A stretch of 64,000 bases of DNA. It comes from Pectobacterium polaris (lineage in GTDB: Bacteria > Pseudomonadota > Gammaproteobacteria > Enterobacterales > Enterobacteriaceae). The stretch is taken from NCBI RefSeq assembly GCF_002307355.1, contig NZ_CP017481.1, positions 3,100,001 through 3,164,000 of the forward strand. Reading direction: 5' to 3'. Positions within the stretch are counted from its first letter, which is position 1; every line of letters begins with the position of its first letter. The notes under the pieces were generated by a model, which worked only from the letters and a program-made list of their open reading frames with translations, was not told where the DNA came from and searched no databases. The translations under genes were made by a program, and so were the position numbers. This document shows positions 9,115-17,897 of this stretch, in pieces.

Positions 9115-9846
9115 TTACTGCTGGAACCATTTTTTGTAGATGGTCTCGTAAGTGCCATCCTGCTTGATTTTGTTGAGCGCAGTGTCGAATTTCTTCAGCA
9201 GCTCATCATTGTTCTGGCGCACGGCGATGCCCAGACCGATACCGAAGTAACCTTTATCCGTCACTTTCTGACCCACGGTTGCCAGCGCATCGTTCTGTTT
9301 CAGCCATTCGTTAACCACAGCGGTGTCACCGAACACGGCATCCAGACGACCATTTTTCAGGTCCAGCACGGCATTCTGGTAGCTGTCGTAAGGCACAGTT
9401 TTAATATCGCTATGCTTTTCCATCAGGTATTTCTGGTGGGTGGTGCCATTCTGTACGCCAACGCGTTTGCCTGTCAGCGCGGCGATATCGGCCACTTTCC
9501 CTTTCTGGGCAATAAACTGAGCGGAGTTGTCATAGTAAGGCTGGGTGAACGACACCTGCTGCTGACGCTCAGGGGTAATATCCATTCCCGCGATGACAGC
9601 TTCGAAACGACGGAATTTCAGGCCGGGGATCAGGCTGTCGAAAGCCTGATTGCTGAACGTACAGGTCGCCTGCATTTCTTTGCACAGTGCATTCGCCAGA
9701 TCGATATCAAAACCTTGGATCTGGTTATTGGCATCGACAAATTCGAACGGAGGGTAGGAGGCTTCAGTCGCGAAACGGATAGTGTCTGCGGCATTAGCAG
9801 AGGCCGCACCAACGGCGAATAAGGCTGCAACAATCAATTTTTTCAT
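9115..9846 (-). CDS. artI: arginine ABC transporter, periplasmic binding protein ArtI
   Basis: This is a family-3 solute-binding protein encoded inside the artPIQM operon. The 243-residue product has a signal peptide (MKKLIVAALFAVGAASANAA) and the motif GFDIDLANALCKEM. The ATG at 9846 is chosen over in-frame codons upstream because MKK begins a normal signal peptide. The paralogue ArtJ at 6639-7370 is about as long and very similar, for example in DITPER and NGTTHQKY. The split follows E. coli gene order. Confidence 0.93.
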   Translation of the reverse strand: MKKLIVAALFAVGAASANAADTIRFATEASYPPFEFVDANNQIQGFDIDLANALCKEMQATCTFSNQAFDSLIPGLKFRRFEAVIAGMDITPERQQQVSFTQPYYDNSAQFIAQKGKVADIAALTGKRVGVQNGTTHQKYLMEKHSDIKTVPYDSYQNAVLDLKNGRLDAVFGDTAVVNEWLKQNDALATVGQKVTDKGYFGIGLGIAVRQNNDELLKKFDTALNKIKQDGTYETIYKKWFQQ

Positions 9847-9866
9847 TATCATTTTCCTGATAGTAA

Positions 9867-10595
9867 TCAATGTGACAAATAGCCAGCGAATTCAGGCGTC
9901 TGCGGCTGGGTAAAGTGCGTCGCATCCCCTTGTTCAACGATGCGGCCGTTTTCCATATACACCACACGGCTGGCCGTTTTACGGGCAAATTCAACTTCGT
10001 GGGTCACAATCACCTGCGTAATCCCGGTTTCTGCCAATTCACGGATGATGTTGACAACCTGAGCGGTAATTTCTGGATCCAGCGCGGCAGTCGGTTCATC
10101 AAACAGTAGAACCTGAGGTTCCATCATCAGCGCACGGGCAATCGCGACACGCTGTTGCTGTCCGCCAGAAAGATGAAGAGGGAAGCGATCGGCAAAGTCA
10201 TTGAGGCGCAGGCGCGTGAGCAGCTTGTCTGCCCGCGCTTTCGCTTCTTCCTTACTCAGCCCCAGCACGCGGCAGGGCGCTTCGATCAGGTTCTGCACCA
10301 CGGTCAAATGCGGCCACAAATTATATTGCTGAAACACCATCCCGACATTCTGACGCAATTCACGGATCGCGTTGTCAGATGGCGTGCGCTGAAAATCAAA
10401 CTGATTACCGGCGATGGAAAGCTTGCCAGAACGTGGCATTTCCAACAGATTAAGAACGCGTATCAGCGAGCTCTTTCCCGCACCGCTGGGACCAAGAAGA
10501 ACCAGCGTTTCACCCGCAGGACAATCGAGGGTGATATCAAATAGCGCCTGGTATGTACCGTAGAAACAGTTAATGCCGTTTAGTTGAATACTCAT
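9867..10595 (-). CDS. artP: arginine ABC transporter ATP-binding protein ArtP
   Basis: This ATPase drives arginine import through ArtQM. The 242-residue product has Walker [11 protein letters not shown]-loop [13 protein letters not shown], signature [19 protein letters not shown], Walker B VLLFDEP and switch VTHEVEFA. The start at 10595 ([13 protein letters not shown]) gives the 242 residues of E. coli ArtP. A second in-frame ATG seven codons upstream encodes MSIQFLR, a curious near-duplicate of the true N-terminus. Neither start has a strong Shine-Dalgarno sequence. It is first in artPIQM. Confidence 0.94.
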   Translation of the reverse strand: MSIQLNGINCFYGTYQALFDITLDCPAGETLVLLGPSGAGKSSLIRVLNLLEMPRSGKLSIAGNQFDFQRTPSDNAIRELRQNVGMVFQQYNLWPHLTVVQNLIEAPCRVLGLSKEEAKARADKLLTRLRLNDFADRFPLHLSGGQQQRVAIARALMMEPQVLLFDEPTAALDPEITAQVVNIIRELAETGITQVIVTHEVEFARKTASRVVYMENGRIVEQGDATHFTQPQTPEFAGYLSH

Positions 10596-10605
10596 GCGTA
10601 AGAAT

Positions 10606-10655
10606 TGAATAGACATTGATGCGGCGAATGTTAACGTCGGCAGAATAGTTATGCA
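10606..10655 (-). promoter_or_regulatory. putative ARG boxes upstream of artP
   Basis: Two sites resemble the ARG-box core TGAAT-N4-ATTCA: TGAATAGACATTGA at 10606-10619 and AGAATAGTTATGCA at 10642-10655. Their spacing is not the usual 21 bp between centres, so they may act singly or one may be chance. ArgR control of artP is known in E. coli. Confidence 0.4.
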
Positions 10656-10792
10656 ATCACCGTGGGTTAAAATTTGCCAATAAGCGATTTGTTGGTTAAA
10701 TAATAGCACAAAATAGTGACTTACCGCTGAGCTCGCGCTTTCTCATCAGCAGCGCTGAGCATTGACATTAAAAAGCAGTGAAAGGAGACGAC

Positions 10793-11116
10793 ATGCAATT
10801 ATCCACTACGCCGAATCTGGAAGGCTTCACCATTACTGAATATTGTGGCGTCGTGACTGGCGAAGCCATTCTGGGCGCGAACATCTTCCGTGACTTTTTT
10901 GCCAGTATTCGCGATGTCGTCGGCGGCCGGTCTGGTGCCTATGAGAAGGAGCTACGTAAGGCGCGGCAAATTGCGTTCAAAGAGTTACAGGAGCAGGCCG
11001 AAGATTTAGGAGCGAATGCCATTGTGGGCATCGATCTTGACTATGAAACTGTCGGGAAGGATGGCAGCATGCTGATGGTGACCGTTAGCGGTACCGCAGT
11101 AAAAGTTCGTCGCTAG
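10793..11116 (+). CDS. ybjQ: YbjQ family protein (UPF0145)
   Basis: The product is a 107-residue small cytoplasmic protein of the YbjQ/UPF0145 family. The segments [17 protein letters not shown] and [16 protein letters not shown] and the conserved NGS-like [13 protein letters not shown] tail are visible. Members form oligomeric rings in structural work, and the function is not established. ATG 10793 follows AAAGGAG and gives the 107 residues of E. coli YbjQ. An in-frame codon at 10778 is rejected. The gene lies just before amiD, as in E. coli. Confidence 0.9.
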   Translation: MQLSTTPNLEGFTITEYCGVVTGEAILGANIFRDFFASIRDVVGGRSGAYEKELRKARQIAFKELQEQAEDLGANAIVGIDLDYETVGKDGSMLMVTVSGTAVKVRR

Positions 11117-11190
11117 CAGCGAGAATCGCCTGGATAAGAGGGTGAGTTGGCGAAGAGATGGTGTGGAAGAACGTATAGAGTGGAATAACG

Positions 11191-12018
11191 ATGTTGAAAT
11201 GGATGGTCTGCATAGCGTTGGGGCTGTTGGCGGGTTGCCAATCAGCTTCCTCGCTGAAAGAACAGAATAATTATGTGCTGGAGACCGCATTGCAATCTCG
11301 GGCGCAGGAATCCCGTATCCGCTTTCTGGTGATTCACTATACGGCGGAAGATTTTGCCACCTCACTGAATATTCTGACGGATGATCACGTCAGCGCCCAT
11401 TATCTGATTCCAGCACACCCACCTCTGCGGCGCGGCAAGCCGCTTGCCTGGCAACTGGTGCCGGAGTCTCAGGCTGCCTGGCATGCGGGAGCCAGTAGCT
11501 GGCGTGGATTTAGTCGACTGAATAATTCCTCGATTGGTATTGAGATCGAAAACGCAGGCTATCAACGCACGCTAACGGGCTATACGTGGGAGCCGTTCAC
11601 TGCCTCGCAGATTCAGCTCGTGACTGCGATCGCCCGCGATATTGTCGATCTCTATCGGATTGCGCCGCGGAACGTGGTGGCACACAGCGATATTGCCCCA
11701 CAGCGGAAACAAGACCCTGGGCCGTTGTTCCCCTGGCAGACTCTGGCACAAGCGGGCATTGGTGCCTGGCCGGATGCGCAGCAGGTCGCGTTCTATTTGA
11801 ACGGACGGCTGCCATTGCAGCCAGTAGATGAAGCGGTTCTACTGGAAAAGCTGGGGCGCTATGGCTACTCGGTGCAGGACACGATGACCGCGCGTGAGAA
11901 GCGGCAGGTGATTGCCGCTTTCCAGATGCATTTCCGCCCCGAGAACTATCAAGGTCAGCCAGATGCGCAGAGTGAAGCGATTGTCGACGCGCTGCTGGAG
12001 AAATACGGCAGCCGCTAA
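11191..12018 (+). CDS. amiD: N-acetylmuramoyl-L-alanine amidase AmiD, lipoprotein
   Basis: This is a zinc amidase that cleaves the bond between MurNAc and L-alanine in peptidoglycan and is anchored to the outer membrane. The 275-residue product has a lipobox (LLAGC, Cys16). The amidase-2 domain has the zinc histidine in VIHYTAED (about residue 50) and the later pair in AHSDIAPQRKQDPGPLFPW (about 167-185). A C-terminal peptidoglycan-binding-like region spans about 200-275 (RYGYSVQDTMTAREKRQVI). E. coli AmiD has 276 residues. The end overlaps the convergent ybjT by 4 bp. Confidence 0.94.
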   Translation: MLKWMVCIALGLLAGCQSASSLKEQNNYVLETALQSRAQESRIRFLVIHYTAEDFATSLNILTDDHVSAHYLIPAHPPLRRGKPLAWQLVPESQAAWHAGASSWRGFSRLNNSSIGIEIENAGYQRTLTGYTWEPFTASQIQLVTAIARDIVDLYRIAPRNVVAHSDIAPQRKQDPGPLFPWQTLAQAGIGAWPDAQQVAFYLNGRLPLQPVDEAVLLEKLGRYGYSVQDTMTAREKRQVIAAFQMHFRPENYQGQPDAQSEAIVDALLEKYGSR

Positions 12019-13451
12019 ACCGTTTCCTTCTCTGCCAGTTTCGCAATACGCGCCGCCATACCACGGAAGATAAACAGGTGAGCGGGCATCATCAGAAACC
12101 AGTAGACCAGTCCGTTGAACCCAGAAGGGTGCCAGCGGGCGCGCACATCCACCGTTCGGTGGGTGCCCTTATCGGTGATGGTAAAGTTGAGTTTACCCAG
12201 TCCCGGTGCTTTCATGCCGAATAACAACACTAGCTGACGCTGTGGCTTGATCGAGATAACCTTCCAGCCATCAATCTTGTCGCCCACTTCCAGCGTTGGG
12301 CGCTCGGGGCGTCCGTAAGTGACACGGTTGCCGCACAGATCGTCGAGCCGGGCGCGGATATTCCACAGCGTATTGGCGTAAAAATAGCCTTCTTTGCCAC
12401 CGACCTGCTGGATGACCTGCCAGAGCGCCTGACTGGACGCGGGCGTCTCCATCGTATGGCCCGCCTGTTTGGGGTAAAAACCGTAATTTGGCTTCCAGCG
12501 CGCGCGAACCTCGGTGTCATCGCCCCAGTCCGCACGCTGTACGCTCTCCATTTCGCTTTGCAGCGTGAGACGCACGGCGTCATCAAAGCTCATCAGCGTT
12601 TGTGGGATCAATGCCTGGAGTTCGCGGCCATCGGCCTGTAAGTCGTGTTTTAACCCCTGAATCAGCGCGCGGGCGATGGATGGAGGGACTGATGTCACCA
12701 GATGTAAGAACCAGACAGATACCAGATGCGTCGGCATGGGAACGGGAATCAGCAATCTGCGTTTGCCGCTGATCTGAATGAAACGCTCGAACATGGTCTG
12801 GTAGCTGATGTATTCGGGGCCTGCGGCGTCCATGATGCGGTTTTCTGTCGCGGGGTGCTGCGCGATGCCGATCAGATACACCAGCAGGTTTTCCAGCGCA
12901 ATGGGGGACGATTTAGAACGCACCCAGCGTGGCGGCGTCAGTATCGGCAGGTTATAGACCATATCGCGCATAATCTCGAACGCCGCCGAACCGGTACCGA
13001 TAATAATGCCCGCACGCAGCTCTGTGACGGGAATACCGCTGCTGCGTAAAACATCTCCCGTGATCTGGCGTGCTTGCATGTGCGGTGAGGTATCGTCTTT
13101 CGCCTGAAGCGATCCCAGATAGATAATCTGTTTTACGCGGCTGGAGGCCAGTGCTAGCAGCAGGTTCATAGCGGTCATTCGTTCTCTTGCGACGAAATTC
13201 GCACCGTCGCCCATGCTGTGCACCAGATAATAGATCGTCTCCGCGCCCCACAGACCATCAGGCAGGTTTTCTGGCTTAGCGAGATCAACCTGTTGGCAGT
13301 CGACGCCTGGCCAATTTCGTGACGCGAGGGATTCGATATTCCGACCGGCAGCGATGACTCGATTGCCTTGTTTGCTCAACCGCTCGGTTAAATGGCGGCC
13401 AATGTAGCCAGTTGCGCCCAGAATCAAGATCGGGGCTGAGGGGGATGTCAT
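12015..13451 (-). CDS. ybjT: SDR/NmrA-like nucleotide-sugar epimerase family protein YbjT (DUF2867)
   Basis: The 478-residue product has an N-terminal NAD(P)-binding Rossmann domain (LILGATGYIGRHL) and a C-terminal DUF2867 domain ending in two hydrophobic stretches (GLVYWFLMMPAHLFIF). That layout matches E. coli YbjT (476 residues), whose reaction is unknown. ATG 13451 is chosen because the upstream option is a TTG adding seven unconserved residues. E. coli ybjS, ltaE and poxB, which flank ybjT there, are absent here. The gene converges on amiD. Confidence 0.85.
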   Translation of the reverse strand: MTSPSAPILILGATGYIGRHLTERLSKQGNRVIAAGRNIESLASRNWPGVDCQQVDLAKPENLPDGLWGAETIYYLVHSMGDGANFVARERMTAMNLLLALASSRVKQIIYLGSLQAKDDTSPHMQARQITGDVLRSSGIPVTELRAGIIIGTGSAAFEIMRDMVYNLPILTPPRWVRSKSSPIALENLLVYLIGIAQHPATENRIMDAAGPEYISYQTMFERFIQISGKRRLLIPVPMPTHLVSVWFLHLVTSVPPSIARALIQGLKHDLQADGRELQALIPQTLMSFDDAVRLTLQSEMESVQRADWGDDTEVRARWKPNYGFYPKQAGHTMETPASSQALWQVIQQVGGKEGYFYANTLWNIRARLDDLCGNRVTYGRPERPTLEVGDKIDGWKVISIKPQRQLVLLFGMKAPGLGKLNFTITDKGTHRTVDVRARWHPSGFNGLVYWFLMMPAHLFIFRGMAARIAKLAEKETV

Positions 13452-13498
13452 GTGCCAGCGGCTCCACAGCAAGATATAACCATGGCTTACTATAATCG

Positions 13499-13573
13499 GG
13501 AAAAGGCAAATCTGGAAAAGACAAATCGAGAAAAGACGAATCGGGAAAAGACAAATGGGGAAAGGGCAAAAAG
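13499..13573. repeat. 15-bp tandem repeat, five units, upstream of ybjT
   Basis: Five consecutive 15-bp units of the form GGAAAAGACAAATCG fill 13499-13573 with one to six differences each. They lie 48 bp before the ybjT start. The unit is purine-rich on the plus strand and a multiple of three, but no plausible gene uses it. Confidence 0.9.
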
Positions 13574-13631
13574 CGATGAAAAATAGGGATTAATACTCGC
13601 CTGAAACCACGCGTAATTTAACACGGCCTAC

Positions 13632-13659
13632 CTGCCCGATAGCCGAGGCTACCGGGCAG
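13632..13659 (-). terminator. hairpin after hcr
   Basis: CTGCCCG (13632-13638) pairs with CGGGCAG (13653-13659), with an inner TAGCC/GGCTA pair. The stem is strong, but neither strand has a clear U-tract. It lies 21 bp after the hcr stop and probably ends or protects the hcp-hcr message. Confidence 0.55.
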
Positions 13660-13680
13660 AAGGGGTAAAGCGAGGGCGTA

Positions 13681-14706
13681 TCAGGCCAGAACGGTGTCGC
13701 CTTGCAACTGGCAACTACAAGCCAAAACATAGCCCTGTTCGATCTCGGCTGGTGTTAGCGTCATGGTACTGCTGGTGGTGTAATTACCGGATAGCACGCG
13801 GGTTTTACAGCTCCCGCAAACACCGGCGCGGCAGGCGGCGACAACCGGCACCTTATTGGCTTCCAGTGCGGCCAGCAGACTGATACCTACCGGAACGCGC
13901 AGGTTTTTCAGCGGACGGCTGATGGTCAGCGTGAGCTGATCGGCATCTTCATCCAGTACTTCATCTGCCGGGCGGAATTGTTCTTTGAAGATGCGGTTTG
14001 AGGCAACACCAAGCTGCTGGCTCAGGGTCTCAATCTGATTCATGTACGGCGCTGGGCCGCAGGTCATCACGGTGCGGCTGGCGATATCCGGCACGTGTTC
14101 GATCAGCAGGTCGCCGCTGATGCGTCCAGAGAGAAAACCGGGCGTAGCGTCAAACTCTGCCATTAGCGTCAGATGCAGTTGCTGCGGATAACGCTGCACC
14201 AGATCCTGCCATTCTTTGGCGAAGATCACCTGCAACGGATTGCGCACGTTGAAAATAACGTGAATATCGGTTTGCGGTTTGTTTGCCAGCAGCCAGCGGC
14301 ACATCGACATAATCGGCGTGACGCCACAGCCTGCCGCCGCCATCAGGTAGCGATCGCTGATTGCGTTGGCGCAGGTAAACTCGCCTTGTGCATCGGACAG
14401 CCACAGATAGTCACCGACTTTCAACGCTTGGGTCAGCCAACGGGAGCCGACACCGTCGTCCAGTCTTCTTACCGTCAAGGTAATAAAGCGGCTGAGGCCC
14501 GGTGAAGAAGAAATCGTATAAGCCCGTAGCGTCTCCGCGCTGTTGGCAATGCTGACTAACGCATACTGACCCGGCTGATACGGATAAAAATCATGATTAA
14601 CCAGTGAAATCGTCCAGACATCAGGCGTTTCCCGAGTAATCGAATGTACCTGCATGCGGTTAGAGCAAAGCGGTGTCGGCCCAATCTGTAGTGCGGGCAT
14701 GGTCAT
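13681..14706 (-). CDS. hcr: NADH oxidoreductase Hcr, partner of Hcp
   Basis: Hcr passes electrons from NADH to the hybrid cluster protein. The 341-residue product has an FAD-binding domain (LRAYTISSSPG near residue 61), an NAD-binding domain (AAGCGVTPIMSM, MTCGPAPYM) and a C-terminal plant-type [2Fe-2S] ferredoxin domain (CRAGVCGSCKTRV plus a later Cys in LACSC). The start at 14706 (MTMPALQ) has GGAG seven bases upstream, and upstream residues lack family similarity. E. coli Hcr has 322 residues. It lies downstream of hcp, almost surely co-transcribed. Confidence 0.94.
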   Translation of the reverse strand: MTMPALQIGPTPLCSNRMQVHSITRETPDVWTISLVNHDFYPYQPGQYALVSIANSAETLRAYTISSSPGLSRFITLTVRRLDDGVGSRWLTQALKVGDYLWLSDAQGEFTCANAISDRYLMAAAGCGVTPIMSMCRWLLANKPQTDIHVIFNVRNPLQVIFAKEWQDLVQRYPQQLHLTLMAEFDATPGFLSGRISGDLLIEHVPDIASRTVMTCGPAPYMNQIETLSQQLGVASNRIFKEQFRPADEVLDEDADQLTLTISRPLKNLRVPVGISLLAALEANKVPVVAACRAGVCGSCKTRVLSGNYTTSSTMTLTPAEIEQGYVLACSCQLQGDTVLA

Positions 14707-14845
14707 AATCAATCTCCATAACAAACGGGTACGGTGAAGCGTGTAAAAATGGCGGCCCATAAGACACTGGGCTGAGCGTGAGGCATCAATGCCGACACCT
14801 CACGCTGCGTGACGAGGAACGCGCTCCTCCGTCCGCATTGATTCA

Positions 14846-16498
14846 TCAAGCGGCCAGAATGGTGTTCATGTCCTGTTCAACGGTGGTAATTGCTCGCATA
14901 CCGAATTTGTCGTTCAGAATGGCAAGCAGGTTTTCCGTCAGGAAGCCCGGTGCCGTTGGCCCGGTGTAGATATTCTTCACGCCGAGGGACAGCAGGGTGA
15001 GCAGGATGACAATTGCTTTCTGTTCAAACCAAGACAGCACCAGACTCAGCGGCAGGTCGTTCACGCCACAGCCCAGTTTCTCCGCCAGCTTAACGGCCAG
15101 AATAATTGCCGCGTAGGCGTCATTACATTGGCCGACATCCAGCAGACGTGGCAGGCCTTCCAGCGTACCGAAGTCCAGTTTGTTGAAACGGTATTTACCA
15201 CAGGCCAGCGTCATGATCAGGCAATCTTGCGGAACGTTCAGCGTAAAGTCCGTGAAGTAGCTACGTTCTTCACGGCTACCGTCACATCCGCCAACCAGGA
15301 AGACATGGCGCAGCTTTTTCTGTGCAACCAGATCGATAACGGTATCCGCGGCGCTCAACAGTGTTTCACGACCAAAACCGACGGTGATCATGTGCTCGAT
15401 TTCGCTGTATGGGAAACCGGCCAGACCCTGTGCCTGTTCGATAACTGGGCTGAAATCGTCGCCTTCCAGGTGGTTCACGCCCGGCCAGCCAACGATGCTG
15501 CGCGTCCAGATGCGGTCGCCGTAGTTACCCACGTTTGGATCGATAATACAGTTGGAGGTCATGACGATTGCGCCAGGGAATTTGGCAAACTCAGTCTGCT
15601 GGTTCTGCCAGCCGCTGCCGTAGTTGCCTGCCAGATGCGTGAATTTTTTCAGCTCTGGGTAACCGTGCGCAGGCAGCATTTCACCGTGGGTATAAATATT
15701 TACGCCAGTGCCTTCGGTTTGCTCCAGCAGCATGCGCAGATCTTTCAGGTCATGACCCGAAATCAGAATCGCTTTACCCGCAATTGGGCGGACGTTAACG
15801 GAGGTCGGCTGTGGATGGCCGTAAGCATTAGTCTCGCCATGGTCAAGGATCGCCATGACGTTGAAGTTCATTTTACCGATGCCCATTGCGTTGTTCAGCA
15901 GGGTGTCAACATCGGATGGCTGTGTACCCAGCCATGCCATGAAAGCATGGTATTCGGCATAGATCGCGTTGTCATACTGACCGAGAACGTGGGCGTGTTC
16001 CATGTAGGCCGCTGCGCCTTTCAGGCCGTAAAGGTTGAGCATGCGCAAGCCATGAACGTCGTCACCGACGCTGGCTTTATCGCTGTCCAGCGCAAAATCT
16101 GCTGCCTGTTGCAGTAAGGTCGGAATATCGTTGCCCGCCAGTTGCAGGGCTGCCATTGGATGATCCACGGTCGCGGTCGCGTCATGCAGACGGCAGCGAA
16201 CAGCCAGCGACTCACGCAGTGTAATGGCTTCCTGTGCGTAGCCAATAATGCGTTGTGAATCGAAGTTAACGTTGGTCAACGTAGAGAAGAAGGCGCGTGG
16301 CGCAAAGTTGTCGACATCGTGATCGATGATATCCAACTCGCGCGCTTTCAGCGCCCAGGCAGAAAGCCCTTGCAGCACAGCGACCAGCAGGTCTTGCAGA
16401 TCGGAGGTTTCTGCGGTTTTGCCGCACATGCCCTGCGCGTAAGAGCAGCCGTTTCCAACAGGGGTACGAATCGTTTGTTCACATTGCACACAAAACAT
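14846..16498 (-). CDS. hcp: hybrid cluster protein Hcp (NO reductase / hydroxylamine reductase)
   Basis: This cytoplasmic iron-sulfur protein acts in anaerobic nitric-oxide and nitrosative stress defence. E. coli Hcp is reported to be a high-affinity NO reductase and was earlier named hydroxylamine reductase. The 550-residue product begins with four cysteines spaced C-X2-C-X11-C-X6-C (residues 3, 6, 18, 25). That spacing is typical of the enterobacterial form with a [2Fe-2S] cluster. Later cysteines in GGCDGS and LACGKYR fit hybrid-cluster ligands. E. coli Hcp is also 550 residues. hcr follows 139 bp downstream. Confidence 0.96.
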   Translation of the reverse strand: MFCVQCEQTIRTPVGNGCSYAQGMCGKTAETSDLQDLLVAVLQGLSAWALKARELDIIDHDVDNFAPRAFFSTLTNVNFDSQRIIGYAQEAITLRESLAVRCRLHDATATVDHPMAALQLAGNDIPTLLQQAADFALDSDKASVGDDVHGLRMLNLYGLKGAAAYMEHAHVLGQYDNAIYAEYHAFMAWLGTQPSDVDTLLNNAMGIGKMNFNVMAILDHGETNAYGHPQPTSVNVRPIAGKAILISGHDLKDLRMLLEQTEGTGVNIYTHGEMLPAHGYPELKKFTHLAGNYGSGWQNQQTEFAKFPGAIVMTSNCIIDPNVGNYGDRIWTRSIVGWPGVNHLEGDDFSPVIEQAQGLAGFPYSEIEHMITVGFGRETLLSAADTVIDLVAQKKLRHVFLVGGCDGSREERSYFTDFTLNVPQDCLIMTLACGKYRFNKLDFGTLEGLPRLLDVGQCNDAYAAIILAVKLAEKLGCGVNDLPLSLVLSWFEQKAIVILLTLLSLGVKNIYTGPTAPGFLTENLLAILNDKFGMRAITTVEQDMNTILAA

Positions 16499-16514
16499 AA
16501 TGACTTCCTTTTTT

Positions 16515-16538
16515 AAGTTGCATTTTAAATGCTTGTTT
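16515..16538 (-). promoter_or_regulatory. NsrR-like operator of hcp-hcr
   Basis: A near-palindrome centred on GCATTTTAAATGC, with AAGTT on one side and TTGTTT on the other, agrees well with the gammaproteobacterial NsrR consensus (AAGATGCATTT and its mirror). It lies 17 bp before the hcp start. NsrR repression of hcp-hcr is established in E. coli and predicted in other enterobacteria. Confidence 0.75.
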
Positions 16539-16597
16539 AAAGCATAGTGTTAGCCGAGGCAGGTAAAAAGGCTTTTTTACTGCAACTTTAGGTAAAT

Positions 16598-16611
16598 TTG
16601 ATTTAGCGCAA
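16598..16611 (-). promoter_or_regulatory. weak FNR-like site upstream of hcp
   Basis: TTGATTTAGCGCAA matches the FNR consensus TTGAT-N4-ATCAA in its first half and partly in the second. E. coli hcp needs FNR for anaerobic induction. The match is imperfect, so confidence is low. Confidence 0.35.
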
Positions 16612-16686
16612 GTTTGGTGATGGGCAATGAAAATCACTCTCAATCACAGCCCATAAACGAGGGGAGAAACGGTGTTCAGTGTGCGC

Positions 16687-17586
16687 TTATGAAGAAAATA
16701 ACGCCATCAATATGGGAGCCGCGAGACTTAATAAGAAACCATGTACGATGGCAGCAGGCACGACATCAATACCCGCGCTGCGCTGCAAAACGGGCAGCGT
16801 GAAATCCATCGAGGTTGCACCACAAAGGCCTAATGCACTGGAGCGATTACGCTGTGCCAACACGGGAACCAGCATAATCGCCAATAGCTCGCGAGTCAGA
16901 TCGTTGAAAAACGCGGTGCTGCCGATGACGGGCCCGAGGGCATCGGTCAGCAAAATGCCTGACAGTGAATACCATCCATAGCCGGATGCCATCGCCAGAC
17001 CGGTTTTCAGCGGCAGACCCAGAATCCACGCGGCCAGCAGGCCACCACCGAGCGCACTGATACCGACGATAAGCGCGATGACCAGACCGCGACGGTTTAA
17101 TACGATTTGGCGCAGCGTCATCCCGCTGTTACGCAGTTGAATGCCCACCAGAAAGAGCAGGAAGATCAGGGCATATTCGCTGCCTTTACTGGCGTAGGTG
17201 AATCCCGGCCATTGCGTTAAGCCCAGCAAAAAACCACCGAATACCACGCCACAGAGTTTGAACGATTCAAGGATCATCCGCAGTCTGGACGGCGGAGTCG
17301 CGTCTTTGTACTTGCTACGCCATGCGCTGCGTTTTTCCCACAGCCACAAGGCAATGCCGTTTGCCGCGACAATACAGAAGGCGAAGACGGCGGTGTAGCG
17401 GAAGATCAGTAACAAATTGCTGCTGAGATTTTCCAGAAAAGCCAGGCTTATGCCCATCAAAAACAGAATAACGTACACCATCCAACTCAGCAGTTGGTTA
17501 ATCAGCTGTAATCCTTTTTTGCCGCGCAGCGGTACCAGATAGCCAATGATGAGCGGTAATAAAATAATTAATAATCCTGAATACAT
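16687..17586 (-). CDS. lysO: L-lysine exporter LysO (YbjE)
   Basis: This inner-membrane exporter of L-lysine has 299 residues and about eight hydrophobic segments. Conserved stretches include LLFLVGIQLRNSGMTLRQIVLNRRG, split here as LLFLVGIQLRNSG and MTLRQIVLNRRG, and GYGWYSLSGILLTDA, ALGLCGATSMDFTLPVLQR and VPAAIVHGFLLS. The ATG at 17586 gives the 299 residues of E. coli LysO; the preceding codon is a GTG. The E. coli neighbour aqpZ is absent. Confidence 0.93.
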   Translation of the reverse strand: MYSGLLIILLPLIIGYLVPLRGKKGLQLINQLLSWMVYVILFLMGISLAFLENLSSNLLLIFRYTAVFAFCIVAANGIALWLWEKRSAWRSKYKDATPPSRLRMILESFKLCGVVFGGFLLGLTQWPGFTYASKGSEYALIFLLFLVGIQLRNSGMTLRQIVLNRRGLVIALIVGISALGGGLLAAWILGLPLKTGLAMASGYGWYSLSGILLTDALGPVIGSTAFFNDLTRELLAIMLVPVLAQRNRSSALGLCGATSMDFTLPVLQRSAGIDVVPAAIVHGFLLSLAAPILMALFSS

Positions 17587-17897
17587 CACAGAATTGATGT
17601 CCTTACGCGAGAAAAACGGCGCTAACCCGTATTTTAGGATTGGCGGGGATTGCCGTAGTTAAACCATGAGGCTTTTCTTCTTCAGTTCTACCCCGATAGG
17701 CATCGACACGGCGGAAACACAAACCGTGTGTTGACAACATCGCGGGATTCATCGGCTACACTTGGCGGGAAGAAAAACGATAATCTATTAAAATTAAACA
17801 AATTATCGGGGTGAGTAAAGCGCTGTCTGGCAGGATATTCTATACAGTGAGCATTTTTGCAGCAGAAACGCGCAGGCCGCTGCTAAAGGAGGGAAAG
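17587..17897. promoter_or_regulatory. lysO-ybjD divergent intergenic region
   Basis: These 311 bp separate divergent genes and must hold both promoters. CGATAAT (17778-17784) and ATTATCG (17801-17807) form an inverted pair around an AT-rich spacer near ybjD. A TTGACA lies at 17732-17737, but no well-spaced -10 follows. I see no riboswitch-like structure or small gene. Confidence 0.4.

Noticed and set aside
9040..9822. 260-codon plus-strand frame across artQ/artI
   Set aside because: It is antisense to artI and similar in kind to a shorter frame opposite artJ; both arise from the paralogous coding strands.
13285..13569. minus-strand frame with repeated Ser-Phe-Pro-Asp units
   Set aside because: The repeat is the 15-bp tandem repeat read in frame. 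The rest lies in a wrong frame of ybjT.
15128..16117. 329-codon open frame on the plus strand inside hcp
   Set aside because: It is antisense to a well-conserved gene and the product resembles no family. It is an effect of hcp codon use.
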